Shown: one piece after another, positions 50,107 to 58,061 of the stretch
Position numbering within the stretch: the first letter of the stretch is position 1
Layout: each line of letters opens with the position of its first letter
Origin: Halalkalicoccus sp. CGA53
GTDB taxonomy: Archaea; Halobacteriota; Halobacteria; Halobacteriales; Halalkalicoccaceae
Direction: 5' to 3'
Assembly (NCBI RefSeq): GCF_036429475.1
Contig: NZ_CP144125.1
Location: 1 to 64,000 of the forward strand
DNA: 64,000 nt
Notes under the pieces: generated by a model
Databases searched by the model: none
The model's input: only the letters and a program-made list of their open reading frames with translations
What the model was told of the DNA's origin: nothing
Program-made: the position numbers and the translations under genes

Positions 50107-51189
50107 ATGAGCGACGACGAGCTTCCGGAGCGCGAGGAGTTCGCCCACGACCCGATCGGTCACACCCGCGTCACCGCGGGGATGAGCGTCGGGGACCTCG
50201 CGACGGAGTACGGGAACGCGGGCATCGGCGCGGCGGACCTCGCGGACGCGGTCGGGATCACCGCGGAGATGTTCGGGGACGAGGAGACGAGCGTCTTCTT
50301 CGGGCTGGCCGGGGCGATGGTCCCGTGTGGTATGCGTCAGGTCGTCATCGACCTGATCAGAGAGGGGTACATCGACGCGCTCGTGACGACCGGCGCGAAC
50401 CTCACCCACGACACGATCGAGGCGATCGGCGGGAAACACCACCACGGTCGCGCCGGGCCACGCGACCGGCGGCCCGGCGCTTCCCGCTCAGGCTCGTCGG
50501 AGGACTCGGGTGAACACGGAACGGATCGTCACGACGAGAAGACGCCCCGAGAGCACGACGAGGCCCTGCGCGAGGAGTGGGTGGACCGGATCTACAACGT
50601 CTACCTCCCGCAGGAACACTTCACCGAGATGGAGACCCACGTCCGCGAGGAGGTCTTCTCCGGCCTCGAACGGACCGTGAGCATCCAGGAGCTGACCGCG
50701 GAGTTGGGGAAGGCGAACGCGGCGGCCAACGAGCGCGAGGGAGTAAAGGAAGATCCGGGCGTCGCCGCCGCGGCGTACGAGTGCGACGTCCCGATCTACT
50801 GCCCGGCGATCCAGGACTCGGTGCTCGGCCTCCAGGCGTGGATCTACTCGCAGACGACCGACTTCTCGCTCGACGCGCTCGCGGACATGACCCACCTGAA
50901 CGACCTCGCCTACCACGCCGAACGGACCGGCGCGTTCGTCGTCGGCGGGGGCGTCCCGAAGAACTACACCCTCCAGACGATGCTCGTGACGCCGACGGCG
51001 TACGACTACGCCGTCCAGCTCACGATGGACTCACCACGGACCGGCGGACTCTCCGGGGCGACGCTCGACGAGGCTCGATCGTGGGGGAAGATCGAGACGG
51101 CCGGCGAGAACGCCAGCGTCTACGCCGACGCGACGATCACGCTCCCGCTCGTGGTGGCGGCCGCGTGCGAGCGGATCGATCGGTCGTGA
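50107..51189 (+). CDS. dys: Deoxyhypusine synthase with an inserted hydrophilic segment
   Basis: A 360-residue protein. NAD-binding and substrate motifs are present: FFGLAGAMVPCGMRQVVIDL, DALVTTGANLTHDTIEAIGG, VPIYCPAIQDSVLGLQAWIY, FVVGGGVPKNYTLQTML, and the enzyme-intermediate lysine, Lys328, in EARSWGKIETAG. It attaches an aminobutyl (or agmatine-derived) group to Lys36 of aIF-5A. After GGKHHHGR there is an insert of about 30 residues (from about 120 to 152), basic/acidic and low in complexity (PRDRRPGASRSGSSEDSGEH). The non-haloarchaeal enzyme lacks it. Confidence 0.95.
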   Translation: MSDDELPEREEFAHDPIGHTRVTAGMSVGDLATEYGNAGIGAADLADAVGITAEMFGDEETSVFFGLAGAMVPCGMRQVVIDLIREGYIDALVTTGANLTHDTIEAIGGKHHHGRAGPRDRRPGASRSGSSEDSGEHGTDRHDEKTPREHDEALREEWVDRIYNVYLPQEHFTEMETHVREEVFSGLERTVSIQELTAELGKANAAANEREGVKEDPGVAAAAYECDVPIYCPAIQDSVLGLQAWIYSQTTDFSLDALADMTHLNDLAYHAERTGAFVVGGGVPKNYTLQTMLVTPTAYDYAVQLTMDSPRTGGLSGATLDEARSWGKIETAGENASVYADATITLPLVVAAACERIDRS

Positions 51190-51314
51190 CTCCCCGTCGG
51201 GGGGAGCCACGGTCGGCCGTGCGAGAACGAACGGGGTGGATGATTTCGGAGTGCCTCTGATGACCGTTCGAAACCGCGGGTAAGACGAGGTGCCGGGCCC
51301 GCCTCCGTGTAACC

Positions 51315-51340
51315 GTTCAGTACTGAACCTGCTTATATAC
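51315..51340. promoter_or_regulatory. 14-bp perfect palindrome next to a TATA-like box
   Basis: GTTCAGTACTGAAC (51315-51328) is a perfect palindrome. It is followed by CTTATATAC (51332-51340). The site lies between the ends of two convergent genes, so it is not an ordinary promoter of either. It could start an antisense or small RNA, or bind a dimeric regulator. Confidence 0.4.
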
Positions 51341-51991
51341 TCACGCGGGGAGGGCCGTCAGATCGGTGCGTTCGAGCAGCGTCGCCTGCCCGCGTCTGAG
51401 CCGGCCGGCCAGCGCCCGCGGGGTGATCCCGATCTCGCGAGCGACGTCCTCGAGCGTCGCGCGGCGTGGCTCCTCGAAGTAGCCACGCTGGTAGGCCACC
51501 GCGAGCGCCTCGCGCTGTTCGTCGGTGAGTCCGTACCGGTCGTCTTCACGGGGCGAGGCGGTCGTGACGCGTTCGATCGAGAGCGGTACCCCCCGTTCGG
51601 CACAGAACGTCCGGAACGCCCCGGCGGCCGCCCGATCGACGAATCGGACCTCGAAGCGCCACCGCTCGGTCGTCGCCCGTGCGTCGAGGAGTGCACCCTC
51701 CGAGCGGGCGATCGCGAACAGCGTGCCGGCCTCCTCATGGTTCCAGCGCGCGGCGAAGAGCGTCCCACCCTCGACCCGCTCGACGATCGATATCTCGTCG
51801 ATCGCGCGTTCGTCCCTCGCGGCAGCGGCGAACAACTCCGGGTCCCGGTTCCACACCCAAAAGAAGGGCATGACGGTGTCGTCGGTCGGAACGATCCGGT
51901 CGAGTTCGAGGCGTGCACCCGGCTCCCCGCCGAGCGACCGGCCGAGCGCACAGGCGCTCGTGGGGACGGTGAACTCGATACGAGTGCTCAT
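51341..51991 (-). CDS. Bacterio-opsin-activator-type HTH regulator
   Basis: A 216-residue protein. The N-terminal about 155 residues form the BAT-associated/GAF-like sensor part (EFTVPTSACALGRSLGGEPG, FFWVWNRDPELFAA, WRFEVRFVDRAAAGAFRTF). The C-terminal HTH_10 domain is clear: YGLTDEQREALAVAYQRGYF, EEPRRATLEDVAREIGITPR, ALAGRLRRGQATLLERT. It is one of the many haloarchaeal regulators of this family; its signal and target are unknown. The ATG at 51991 is preferred to the one five codons upstream. Confidence 0.9.
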   Translation of the reverse strand: MSTRIEFTVPTSACALGRSLGGEPGARLELDRIVPTDDTVMPFFWVWNRDPELFAAAARDERAIDEISIVERVEGGTLFAARWNHEEAGTLFAIARSEGALLDARATTERWRFEVRFVDRAAAGAFRTFCAERGVPLSIERVTTASPREDDRYGLTDEQREALAVAYQRGYFEEPRRATLEDVAREIGITPRALAGRLRRGQATLLERTDLTALPA

Positions 51992-52090
51992 CACATCATC
52001 CACCACCGCCGACGAGATAACCCTTTTTCACCCCCGATTTCTGCCGGGTTTTCCGACCGTCCCGCTCGTACGGGGCCGTTTCTACGGCCG

Positions 52091-52415
52091 TCACCGGTCG
52101 AGAAACAGCCTCGCCTCCCCGACGTCCGCGTCCTGCTTGACCTGCTCCGTCCCCGAGACGGCGTGATCGCGGATCGAAGGGAGAGCGTCTCGACGTCCGG
52201 CCAGTCTACCTCGACGAGGTTCCCCGCCGGATCCCAGAGAGCGCCGGACCGCGCCGTCGGACAGCGAGATGAGTCGTGGCTCCGAAGAGGTCTCGCCACG
52301 TCGTCGAAGATCCCCGCGCCCGTGCGATCTCGAAGACGCGCTCGACGTCGTCTGCGTGGATTCGAGTGATTGAACCCGGTCGCGACCACGTGCCGGTGAC
52401 GGATCGCCCCGTCAT
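52091..52415 (-). pseudogene. Frameshifted remnant of a VOC-family gene
   Basis: On the minus strand three frames together read a VOC-type (glyoxalase/bleomycin resistance) C-terminal half. TRIHADDVERVFEIARARG lies in one frame, GALWDPAGNLVEVDWPDVET in the next, and an acidic ending DHAVSGTEQVKQDADVGEAR to LFLDR and a stop (52091-52093) in a third. The DPAGNL-E block is the usual last metal-binding strand. The N-terminal half is missing. The nested palindrome B adjoins its 5' side. Confidence 0.65.
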
Positions 52416-52493
52416 AAGGACGGTTGTGATTGATTACCGGTGATCGCCGACTCGTACTGGCGATCACCGGTAAGAGACTACAACCGTCCTTAT
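52414..52493. repeat. Nested palindrome element, copy B (80 bp)
   Basis: The architecture is symmetrical: outer arms ATAAGGACGGTTGT (52414-52427) and ACAACCGTCCTTAT (52480-52493), a six-base internal bulge on each side, inner arms TTACCGGTGATCGCC (52434-52448) and GGCGATCACCGGTAA (52459-52473), and a ten-base loop GACTCGTACT. Both stems are perfect. Compared with copy A at 42945-43022, the outer stem differs by C-G to A-T and T-A to A-T exchanges that keep pairing. Confidence 0.88.
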
Positions 52494-52522
52494 CGAACGT
52501 CTTCCACCCGCCCGGAACCGGC

Positions 52523-53569
52523 TCAGACCGGCGTCGTCCGCTCCGCTCTCTCGGCGAGACGGTCCTCGGCGTACGCGTCGGCCGCGTCGAGGACGGTCGT
52601 CCCCTCGCGGTCTGCCCGGTCGATCAGCGCCGAGAGCCGGTCGCCGATCCGGTCGGCCTTCTCGTACGCCTCCTCGCGCCTGCCGCCGGCGTACTCCTCG
52701 TAGACGGTGATCAGCCCGCCCGCGTTGATCACGTAGTCGGGCGCGTAGAGGATCCCGCGGTCGGCGAGTGCCACGGCGTGGCGCCGCTCGGCGAGGACGT
52801 TGTTCGCCGCGCCCGCGACGACGTCACAGGAGAGCCGCGAGACGCTCTCGTCGTTCACGACGCCGCCGATCGCACACGGCGCGAAGACGTCACACTCCTC
52901 GTCGAAGACCGCCTCGGGGGCGACCGATCCCACCCCCCGTGTCTCCACGAGGTGGCCGACCCGCTCGGAGTCGACGTCGCTCACCACGACCTCCGCGCCG
53001 GCCTCGACGAGCTGTTCGACCAGGGCCGAACCGACCTTCCCCGTACCCTGGACGACTACTCGACGGTCGTCGAGCGAGTCGGTCCCGTAGACGTGCTCGG
53101 CACACGCCTCGATCCCCCGGAAGACGCCGTGAGCGGTGATCGCGGAGGGGTTCTCTAGCCCACTGCTCGTCCCGACGACGTGGTCGGTCTCGCGGGCGAT
53201 GGCGTCCATCTCCGCTGCGCCCGTATTCACGTCCACGGAGGTGACGTAGCGCCCGCAGAGCCGATCGACCGCCCGACCGTACGCCTCGAACAGCGCCTCG
53301 GACGCGGCGTCGGGTTCGCCGAGGATCACGGCCTTCCCGCCGCCGAGCGGGAGGTCGGTCGCCGCTGCCTTGTACGTCATCGCCTCCGAGAGCCGGAGGA
53401 CGTCCTCTAGCGCCGTGCCCTCCGTCTCGTAGTCGTAGAGCCGCGTTCCTCCCAGTGAGGGCCCGAGCGTCGTGTCGTGGATCGCGACGATCGCTCGCAG
53501 CCCCGTCTCGTCGTCGGTGAAAAAGGAGACCTGTTCGTGGCCCCGCTCCTCGATCGTGTCGAACACCAT
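52523..53569 (-). CDS. Glu/Leu/Phe/Val dehydrogenase, leucine-dehydrogenase-like
   Basis: A 348-residue amino acid dehydrogenase. ATTLGPSLGGTRLYDYETEG-type N-terminal block (DTTLGPSLGGTRLYDYE), the catalytic lysines in AMTYKAAATDLPLGGGKAVI, and an NAD-binding domain (RRVVVQGTGKVGSALVEQLV) are clear. PCAIGGVVNDESV and ANNVLAERRHAVALADRGIL complete the fold. The LPLGGGKAVI form is that of leucine/phenylalanine rather than glutamate dehydrogenases. It deaminates a branched or aromatic amino acid to its 2-oxo acid. The ATG at 53569 is supported by the MVFDTIEERGHEQV opening. Confidence 0.93.
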   Translation of the reverse strand: MVFDTIEERGHEQVSFFTDDETGLRAIVAIHDTTLGPSLGGTRLYDYETEGTALEDVLRLSEAMTYKAAATDLPLGGGKAVILGEPDAASEALFEAYGRAVDRLCGRYVTSVDVNTGAAEMDAIARETDHVVGTSSGLENPSAITAHGVFRGIEACAEHVYGTDSLDDRRVVVQGTGKVGSALVEQLVEAGAEVVVSDVDSERVGHLVETRGVGSVAPEAVFDEECDVFAPCAIGGVVNDESVSRLSCDVVAGAANNVLAERRHAVALADRGILYAPDYVINAGGLITVYEEYAGGRREEAYEKADRIGDRLSALIDRADREGTTVLDAADAYAEDRLAERAERTTPV

Positions 53570-53654
53570 ACCGATCGAACGGCAAGTATTGCGAAAGCCG
53601 TTCCGACTCGTCGCGACCGGCGCGATCCGCAACGGACCCGCGCGAGCGGCGGGT

Positions 53655-54611
53655 TCAGACGACCCGGTTCACCATCGCCTCGGAACGACCCTCAGCCAGC
53701 GCCCGGTAGTTCTCCGCCACGATCTCGCGCCAGCGGCCGAACTTCTCCGGCGTCGACCCCGCCATGTGCGGCGTGATCACCACGTTCGAGAGCTCCCAGA
53801 GCGGCGACTCCCGTGGGAGGGGTTCGGTCTCGAAGACGTCGAGCGCTGCCCCGCGGATCCACTTCGACTGCAGCGCGCGGGTCAGCGCCGCCTCGTCCGC
53901 TACCGCCCCGCGAGCGATGTTGATGACGACTGCACTGCTCGGCATCATCCGGAACTCCTCGTAGCCGAGCAATCCTTCGGTTTCGTCGGTGAGCGGGCAG
54001 GCGAGGACGAGGTAGTCCGACCGTCGGCAGAGTTCGTGGTGCTCGTCGGCCGGGTAACAGTTGGAGAGCACGTCCGGTGCGCTCTCGACGTCGCGTTTCG
54101 TCCCGATCACCTCCATCCCCAGTGCAGAGGCGAGGTCGGCCGTGCGAGCGCCGATCGCACCGACGCCGACGATCCCCATCGTCTTCCCGCGGATCTCTCC
54201 GCCCTCGACGCGCTCCCAGACGCCTCTGGCCTGCTGGCGGACGCTCTCGTGCAGCCCGCGCTCGAACATCAGCGCGTAACAGAGCACCTGCTCGGCGATC
54301 GGCTGCGCGTGGACGCCCGAGGCGTTTGTGAGCACGATCCCGCGCTCCGCCAGCTCGTCGAGGTCGTAGTGGTCGACCCCCGCACTGAGTGCCTGCACCC
54401 ACCGGAGGCGTTCGGCAGCGTCGAGCAGTTCCTCACCCAGGTGACCGGCGACGATCGCCTCGACCTCGGGGGCCGCGGCGAACGTCTCCTCGGGGGTGCG
54501 AGCGATCCGGATCGCGCCCTCGGGGAGGTCGTCGTCGAGGATCTCGGAGAGCCCGTCGAGGCGGTCGGGGCCGAGCGTGTGCGGGAAGAGGATCGTCGGC
54601 TCGTCTGTCAT
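53655..54611 (-). CDS. D-2-hydroxyacid dehydrogenase
   Basis: A 318-residue NAD-dependent enzyme. Rossmann motif GKTMGIVGVGAIGARTADLA, then VINIARGAVADEAALTRALQ with the catalytic arginine nearby, LDVFETEPLPRESPLWELSN (Glu), and VVITPHMAGST (catalytic His). It reduces 2-oxo acids to D-2-hydroxy acids or the reverse. It lies about 85 bases upstream of the leucine-dehydrogenase-like gene on the same strand, which would provide 2-oxo acids. That link is inference. Confidence 0.92.
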   Translation of the reverse strand: MTDEPTILFPHTLGPDRLDGLSEILDDDLPEGAIRIARTPEETFAAAPEVEAIVAGHLGEELLDAAERLRWVQALSAGVDHYDLDELAERGIVLTNASGVHAQPIAEQVLCYALMFERGLHESVRQQARGVWERVEGGEIRGKTMGIVGVGAIGARTADLASALGMEVIGTKRDVESAPDVLSNCYPADEHHELCRRSDYLVLACPLTDETEGLLGYEEFRMMPSSAVVINIARGAVADEAALTRALQSKWIRGAALDVFETEPLPRESPLWELSNVVITPHMAGSTPEKFGRWREIVAENYRALAEGRSEAMVNRVV

Positions 54612-54659
54612 ACCCTCGGATTGATCGGTCGCGTCCTAAACCGTCCGGGTTGCGGCGAG

Positions 54660-55331
54660 CTAGTGGTCCGTGCGTATCCGGTGCCAGTCGAGGCGAACGT
54701 AGTGTGCGAGCGTGCCGGTGAGTCCCGCGGAACGGAACCGCCGGGCCGACGTCTCGACCAGTACGTCGGGACAGTAGCCCGTCCGGTAGGAAGCCCCGAG
54801 CCGTCGACTGAACGCCGTGTCCTCGTTGGGGACGTCCGGGAACCCGCCCGACGCACCGTAGACGTCGCGGTCGATCGCGAGGTTGAACCCGGGGAGGACC
54901 GGTCGGCGCAGGTGCGGGAACACGTGGTTCACCACCGCCTGTTTCGCGAGGCCACGACGAGCACCGACGACGCGACACCGAGAGCTCACCGCGTCGTACT
55001 CGCCCCCGTTCGCGAACGCGAGGATCCGATCCAGGTAGTCGGGGCGAACCGTCGTATCCGCGTCTACGAACGCGAGCCACTCCCCCCGTGCTCGTCGGGC
55101 ACCCAGGTCGCGACCGCGACCGATTCCGCCCTCCTCCTGTTCGACCGGTTCGACGCCGAACTCCCTGGCGATCTCCGGTGTCGCGTCGTCGCTTCCGCCG
55201 TCGACGACGATCGTCTCGTACTCGTGTCCCGTATCGAGTGCACGGAGACTCTCGAGCGTCGCCGGGAGGTACGCCTCCTCGTCCTTCGCTGGGATCACGA
55301 AGCTCGCCGTCGGAGGGTCGTTTCCGGCCAC
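54660..55331 (-). CDS. Glycosyltransferase family 2
   Basis: A 223-residue GT-A enzyme. ASFVIPAKDEEAYLPATLES opens the nucleotide-sugar fold, followed by YETIVVDGGSDDATPEIARE and the DXD motif in WLAFVDADTTVRPDYLDRIL. A later GFNLAIDRDVYGASGGFPDV and PNEDTAFSRRLG hold the acceptor-side ED motif. No membrane helices. It probably works on a cell-surface glycan or lipid. It is upstream of the dehydrogenase gene by about 50 bases. Confidence 0.9.
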   Translation of the reverse strand: MAGNDPPTASFVIPAKDEEAYLPATLESLRALDTGHEYETIVVDGGSDDATPEIAREFGVEPVEQEEGGIGRGRDLGARRARGEWLAFVDADTTVRPDYLDRILAFANGGEYDAVSSRCRVVGARRGLAKQAVVNHVFPHLRRPVLPGFNLAIDRDVYGASGGFPDVPNEDTAFSRRLGASYRTGYCPDVLVETSARRFRSAGLTGTLAHYVRLDWHRIRTDH

Positions 55332-55412
55332 CGATCCACCGGTAGATCGTTGAATCGGTTATCGGTTGCCCGGCACGTGACGGTTCGACTTCGGGGCCGT
55401 CGCCGGGTTCGG

Positions 55413-55805
55413 TCAGTCGTACGTCCGATAGCTCCCCGAGGCGACGTCGACCCGGACGAGCGTGTTCCCCTCCCAGGCATCGGGATCCGCGCCGTACTTC
55501 GGGTTGATCACGGCCTCGGCCTCGCGGATCGCCACCTCCTCTTCGATCACCTCCGCCGTCCCGCGCATCGCGACCATCCACTGCGCCGAGCCGTTCTCTG
55601 ACTGCTCGATCGAGATAGCCACTCTGGGATTTCGCCGGACGTTCTCGAGTTTCTTCCCCGAGAGCAGCGCCGAGAGCGTTCCGTTTCGGTACCGATACCA
55701 GACCGGCGCGACGTGCGGACGGTCCTCGTAGCTGGTGGCGAAGTGTGCCATCAGCGGCGCGTCGCGGATCAGGTCTTCCGCTTCCGGAGGGAGTCCCCTG
55801 CTCAT
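55413..55805 (-). CDS. Pyridoxamine 5'-phosphate oxidase-like flavin protein
   Basis: A 130-residue split-barrel protein. MAHFATSYEDRPHVAPVWYR, LSALLSGKKLENVRRNPRVA and ISIEQSENGSAQWMVAMRGT are typical of the F420/FMN-binding PNPOx-like families. It likely binds FMN or F420. True PLP synthesis is unlikely for this short form. The ATG at 55805 gives the conserved PPEAEDLIRDAPLMAHFAT start. Confidence 0.87.
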   Translation of the reverse strand: MSRGLPPEAEDLIRDAPLMAHFATSYEDRPHVAPVWYRYRNGTLSALLSGKKLENVRRNPRVAISIEQSENGSAQWMVAMRGTAEVIEEEVAIREAEAVINPKYGADPDAWEGNTLVRVDVASGSYRTYD

Positions 55806-56242
55806 GGGTCTGCGAGGGGGGCCAGCGGGATAGGCGTTCGCGGGCCGAGTCGGTTTTGCGTGTGTGGTGGATAGTGGTGAGTGGCCGATGACGAGCCCGC
55901 TCACCGAACGCGTCTAGGCAGCGCGGTATGTGGAGCCCTATGAGTGCCGAGGCCGACTTCCTACCCCTAGACTTCGATAGGAAGTGACCGGACGTCAGCA
56001 GCTGCGATAGCGAAGTGGCATATCGGGTACCGATCGTGTGGGCTCCGCAGCCACTCGCCGGTCTCGAGCCGGCAGCGCCGTCTCAGGGGGTGAGACACCC
56101 TATAAGCGGTTCTCGTGGATCGCGATACTGTCACTCGGTGATTACATTCGATCCGGACTCGACGTAGGGAACGTGCTCCCGTTGGGCGGGCTCGATCCAC
56201 CCGATGTGAGCTAGAGAGACCTGGCAATGGAGTGATCCAGCA
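55806..56242. other. Intergenic region with an 8-bp inverted repeat
   Basis: No convincing gene is present in this stretch of about 440 bases. ACTTCCTA (55956-55963) and TAGGAAGT (55978-55985) form a perfect 8-base stem with a 14-base loop. A CCTATAAGC box is found at about 56099-56107. The rest shows nothing I can assign. Confidence 0.5.
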
Positions 56243-58018
56243 ATGACCACCCACCCCCGAAGCCCAACCGACCACGATACGCTCGGCCGAACGTTCGTCG
56301 ATGCGGCCTGGAAGCGCGATACCCTCGACGATCTCGATGGCCTGTGTGCCCCGGACCTCGTCGTCCACGACCCCGCGAATCCGACCACCGGAACCGGACC
56401 GGAGGCGTACCGGCGGTTCGTCTCCCGGGTTACGGACGGGGCCACCGACGTGGAGGTCGCGATCGACGACGCCGTCGGCGACGACGGGACGGTGGCCATC
56501 CGGACGTCCGGGACCCTCGGAGGATTCGCCCAGGATGGCGATCCCGACGGTGCAACGGACGAGACGGCCATCTCAGGGTTCGAGGTCCTCCACGTCGAGA
56601 GCGGCCGCGTCGTGGAGTGGGCCGGGACGGTGCTGCCGGATCGAGTCCTGGAGGAGTTCCGCGCGGGATTCGCCGGGGACGTGATCTGTCCGGGTGATGC
56701 CGACTACGACGACGCCAGAGCCGTCTGGAACGGGGTCATCGACCGGTATCCGGGGCTCGTCCTCCGGTGTTCGGGCGTCGCGGACGTGATCGACGCCGTG
56801 AACCTCACGAGCGCACACGACCTCCTCGTGACGGTCCGCGGCGGCGGCCACAACGTCGCCGGGGCCGCGGTCTGCGACGGGGGGATCGTCATCGACCTCT
56901 CGGCGATGACCGGCGTGTGGGTCGACCCCGACGAGCGAACGGCGTGGGTCCAGGCGGGCGCCACGCTGGGGGACGTCGACCGCGAAACGCAGGCGTTCGG
57001 GCTCGCGACACCCCTCGGCGTCGTCTCCGCGACCGGGGTAGCGGGGCTCACGCTCGGTGGCGGTCTCGGACACCTCCGGAACAAGTACGGGTTGAGCGCC
57101 GACAACCTCGCCTCCGTCGACGTCGTCACCACCGACGGCGAGTACCTCACCGCGAGCCCGAACGAGCACGCTGACCTCTTCTGGGGACTCCGCGGCGGGG
57201 GCGGAAACTTCGGCGTGGTGACGGGATTCGAGTTCGACCTCCACCCCGTCGGACCCGAGGTGGCGGTCCTGCTGGCCGTCTACCACGCCGACGATGGCGA
57301 CGCGGTGATGCGTGGCTTTCGGGAGTACGCACAGTCAACGCCGGACGAACTCAGCATCATCGCCTCGCGAGGCACGCACCCCGACGAGGCGCTCTTCCCG
57401 GCGGACGTCGTCGACGAGCCCAAGATCGTCATCGTAGGCATGTACGCCGGCTCGCCGGCCCAGGGTGGGGCGGTGATCGAACCGCTCCGGGAGCTGGCCG
57501 AGCCAGTGGCGGACCTCAGCGGGACGATGCCCTACACCGACTTCCAGCGGGCGTTCGACGAGACCGCTCCCGACGGGAGTCGATACTACTGGAAATCGTT
57601 GTATCTCGACTCGCTCTCCGACGACGTCGTCGACCGCATCTTCGAGTGGGGGGATGCCGCGCCGTCACCCCTCTCGACGATCGACGTCTGGGCTCTGGGC
57701 GGTGCGGTCGCCGACGTCGGTCTCGACGAGAGCGCCTTCATCGGGAGGGACGCCCCGTACCTCCTCGCGGTCGAGGCGCACTGGGAGGATCCCGGGGACG
57801 ACGAGGCGAACATCGCGTGGGCACGCGAGTTCCTGGAGGAGATGCACCAGTACTCCGACGGATCGCTGTACCTCAACTTCCCGGGGTTCTACGAGGACGG
57901 CGACCGGCTGATGGACCGGACCTTCGGCGACGCCTACGCCCGGCTGTCCGAGGTGAAGACGAGATACGACCCCGAGAACGTGTTCCGGTCGAAACAGCAC
58001 GTCAAGCCAGCGGGCTAG
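56243..58018 (+). CDS. NTF2-like domain fused to berberine-bridge-type FAD oxidase
   Basis: A 591-residue fusion. Residues about 10-140 are a SnoaL/ester-cyclase-like NTF2 fold (FVDAAWKRDTLDDLDGLCAP, DLVVHDPANPTTGTGPEAYR, FEVLHVESGRVVEWAGTVLP). From about residue 146 the sequence is an FAD-linked oxidase: VICPGDADYDDARAVWNG, VTVRGGGHNVAGAAVCDGG (His203 for 8-alpha-histidyl FAD), SATGVAGLTLGGGLGHLRNK, DLFWGLRGGGGNFGVVTGFE, and the C-terminal BBE motif LYLNFPGFYEDGDRL with YARLSEVKTRYDPENVFRS. The second covalent cysteine of plant enzymes is absent. The two parts are usually separate proteins. Substrate unknown. Confidence 0.88.
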   Translation: MTTHPRSPTDHDTLGRTFVDAAWKRDTLDDLDGLCAPDLVVHDPANPTTGTGPEAYRRFVSRVTDGATDVEVAIDDAVGDDGTVAIRTSGTLGGFAQDGDPDGATDETAISGFEVLHVESGRVVEWAGTVLPDRVLEEFRAGFAGDVICPGDADYDDARAVWNGVIDRYPGLVLRCSGVADVIDAVNLTSAHDLLVTVRGGGHNVAGAAVCDGGIVIDLSAMTGVWVDPDERTAWVQAGATLGDVDRETQAFGLATPLGVVSATGVAGLTLGGGLGHLRNKYGLSADNLASVDVVTTDGEYLTASPNEHADLFWGLRGGGGNFGVVTGFEFDLHPVGPEVAVLLAVYHADDGDAVMRGFREYAQSTPDELSIIASRGTHPDEALFPADVVDEPKIVIVGMYAGSPAQGGAVIEPLRELAEPVADLSGTMPYTDFQRAFDETAPDGSRYYWKSLYLDSLSDDVVDRIFEWGDAAPSPLSTIDVWALGGAVADVGLDESAFIGRDAPYLLAVEAHWEDPGDDEANIAWAREFLEEMHQYSDGSLYLNFPGFYEDGDRLMDRTFGDAYARLSEVKTRYDPENVFRSKQHVKPAG

Positions 58019-58061
58019 GAGAGGAGCCCCTCTCTCGCACCCCCACACGACGTGGAGACGA

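Noticed and set aside
55967-56368. A 133-codon minus-strand open frame between the PNPOx-like gene and the fusion oxidase.
   Set aside because: It overlaps the start of the fusion oxidase, is arginine/serine-rich, and shows no acidic bias or motif. Treated as non-coding.
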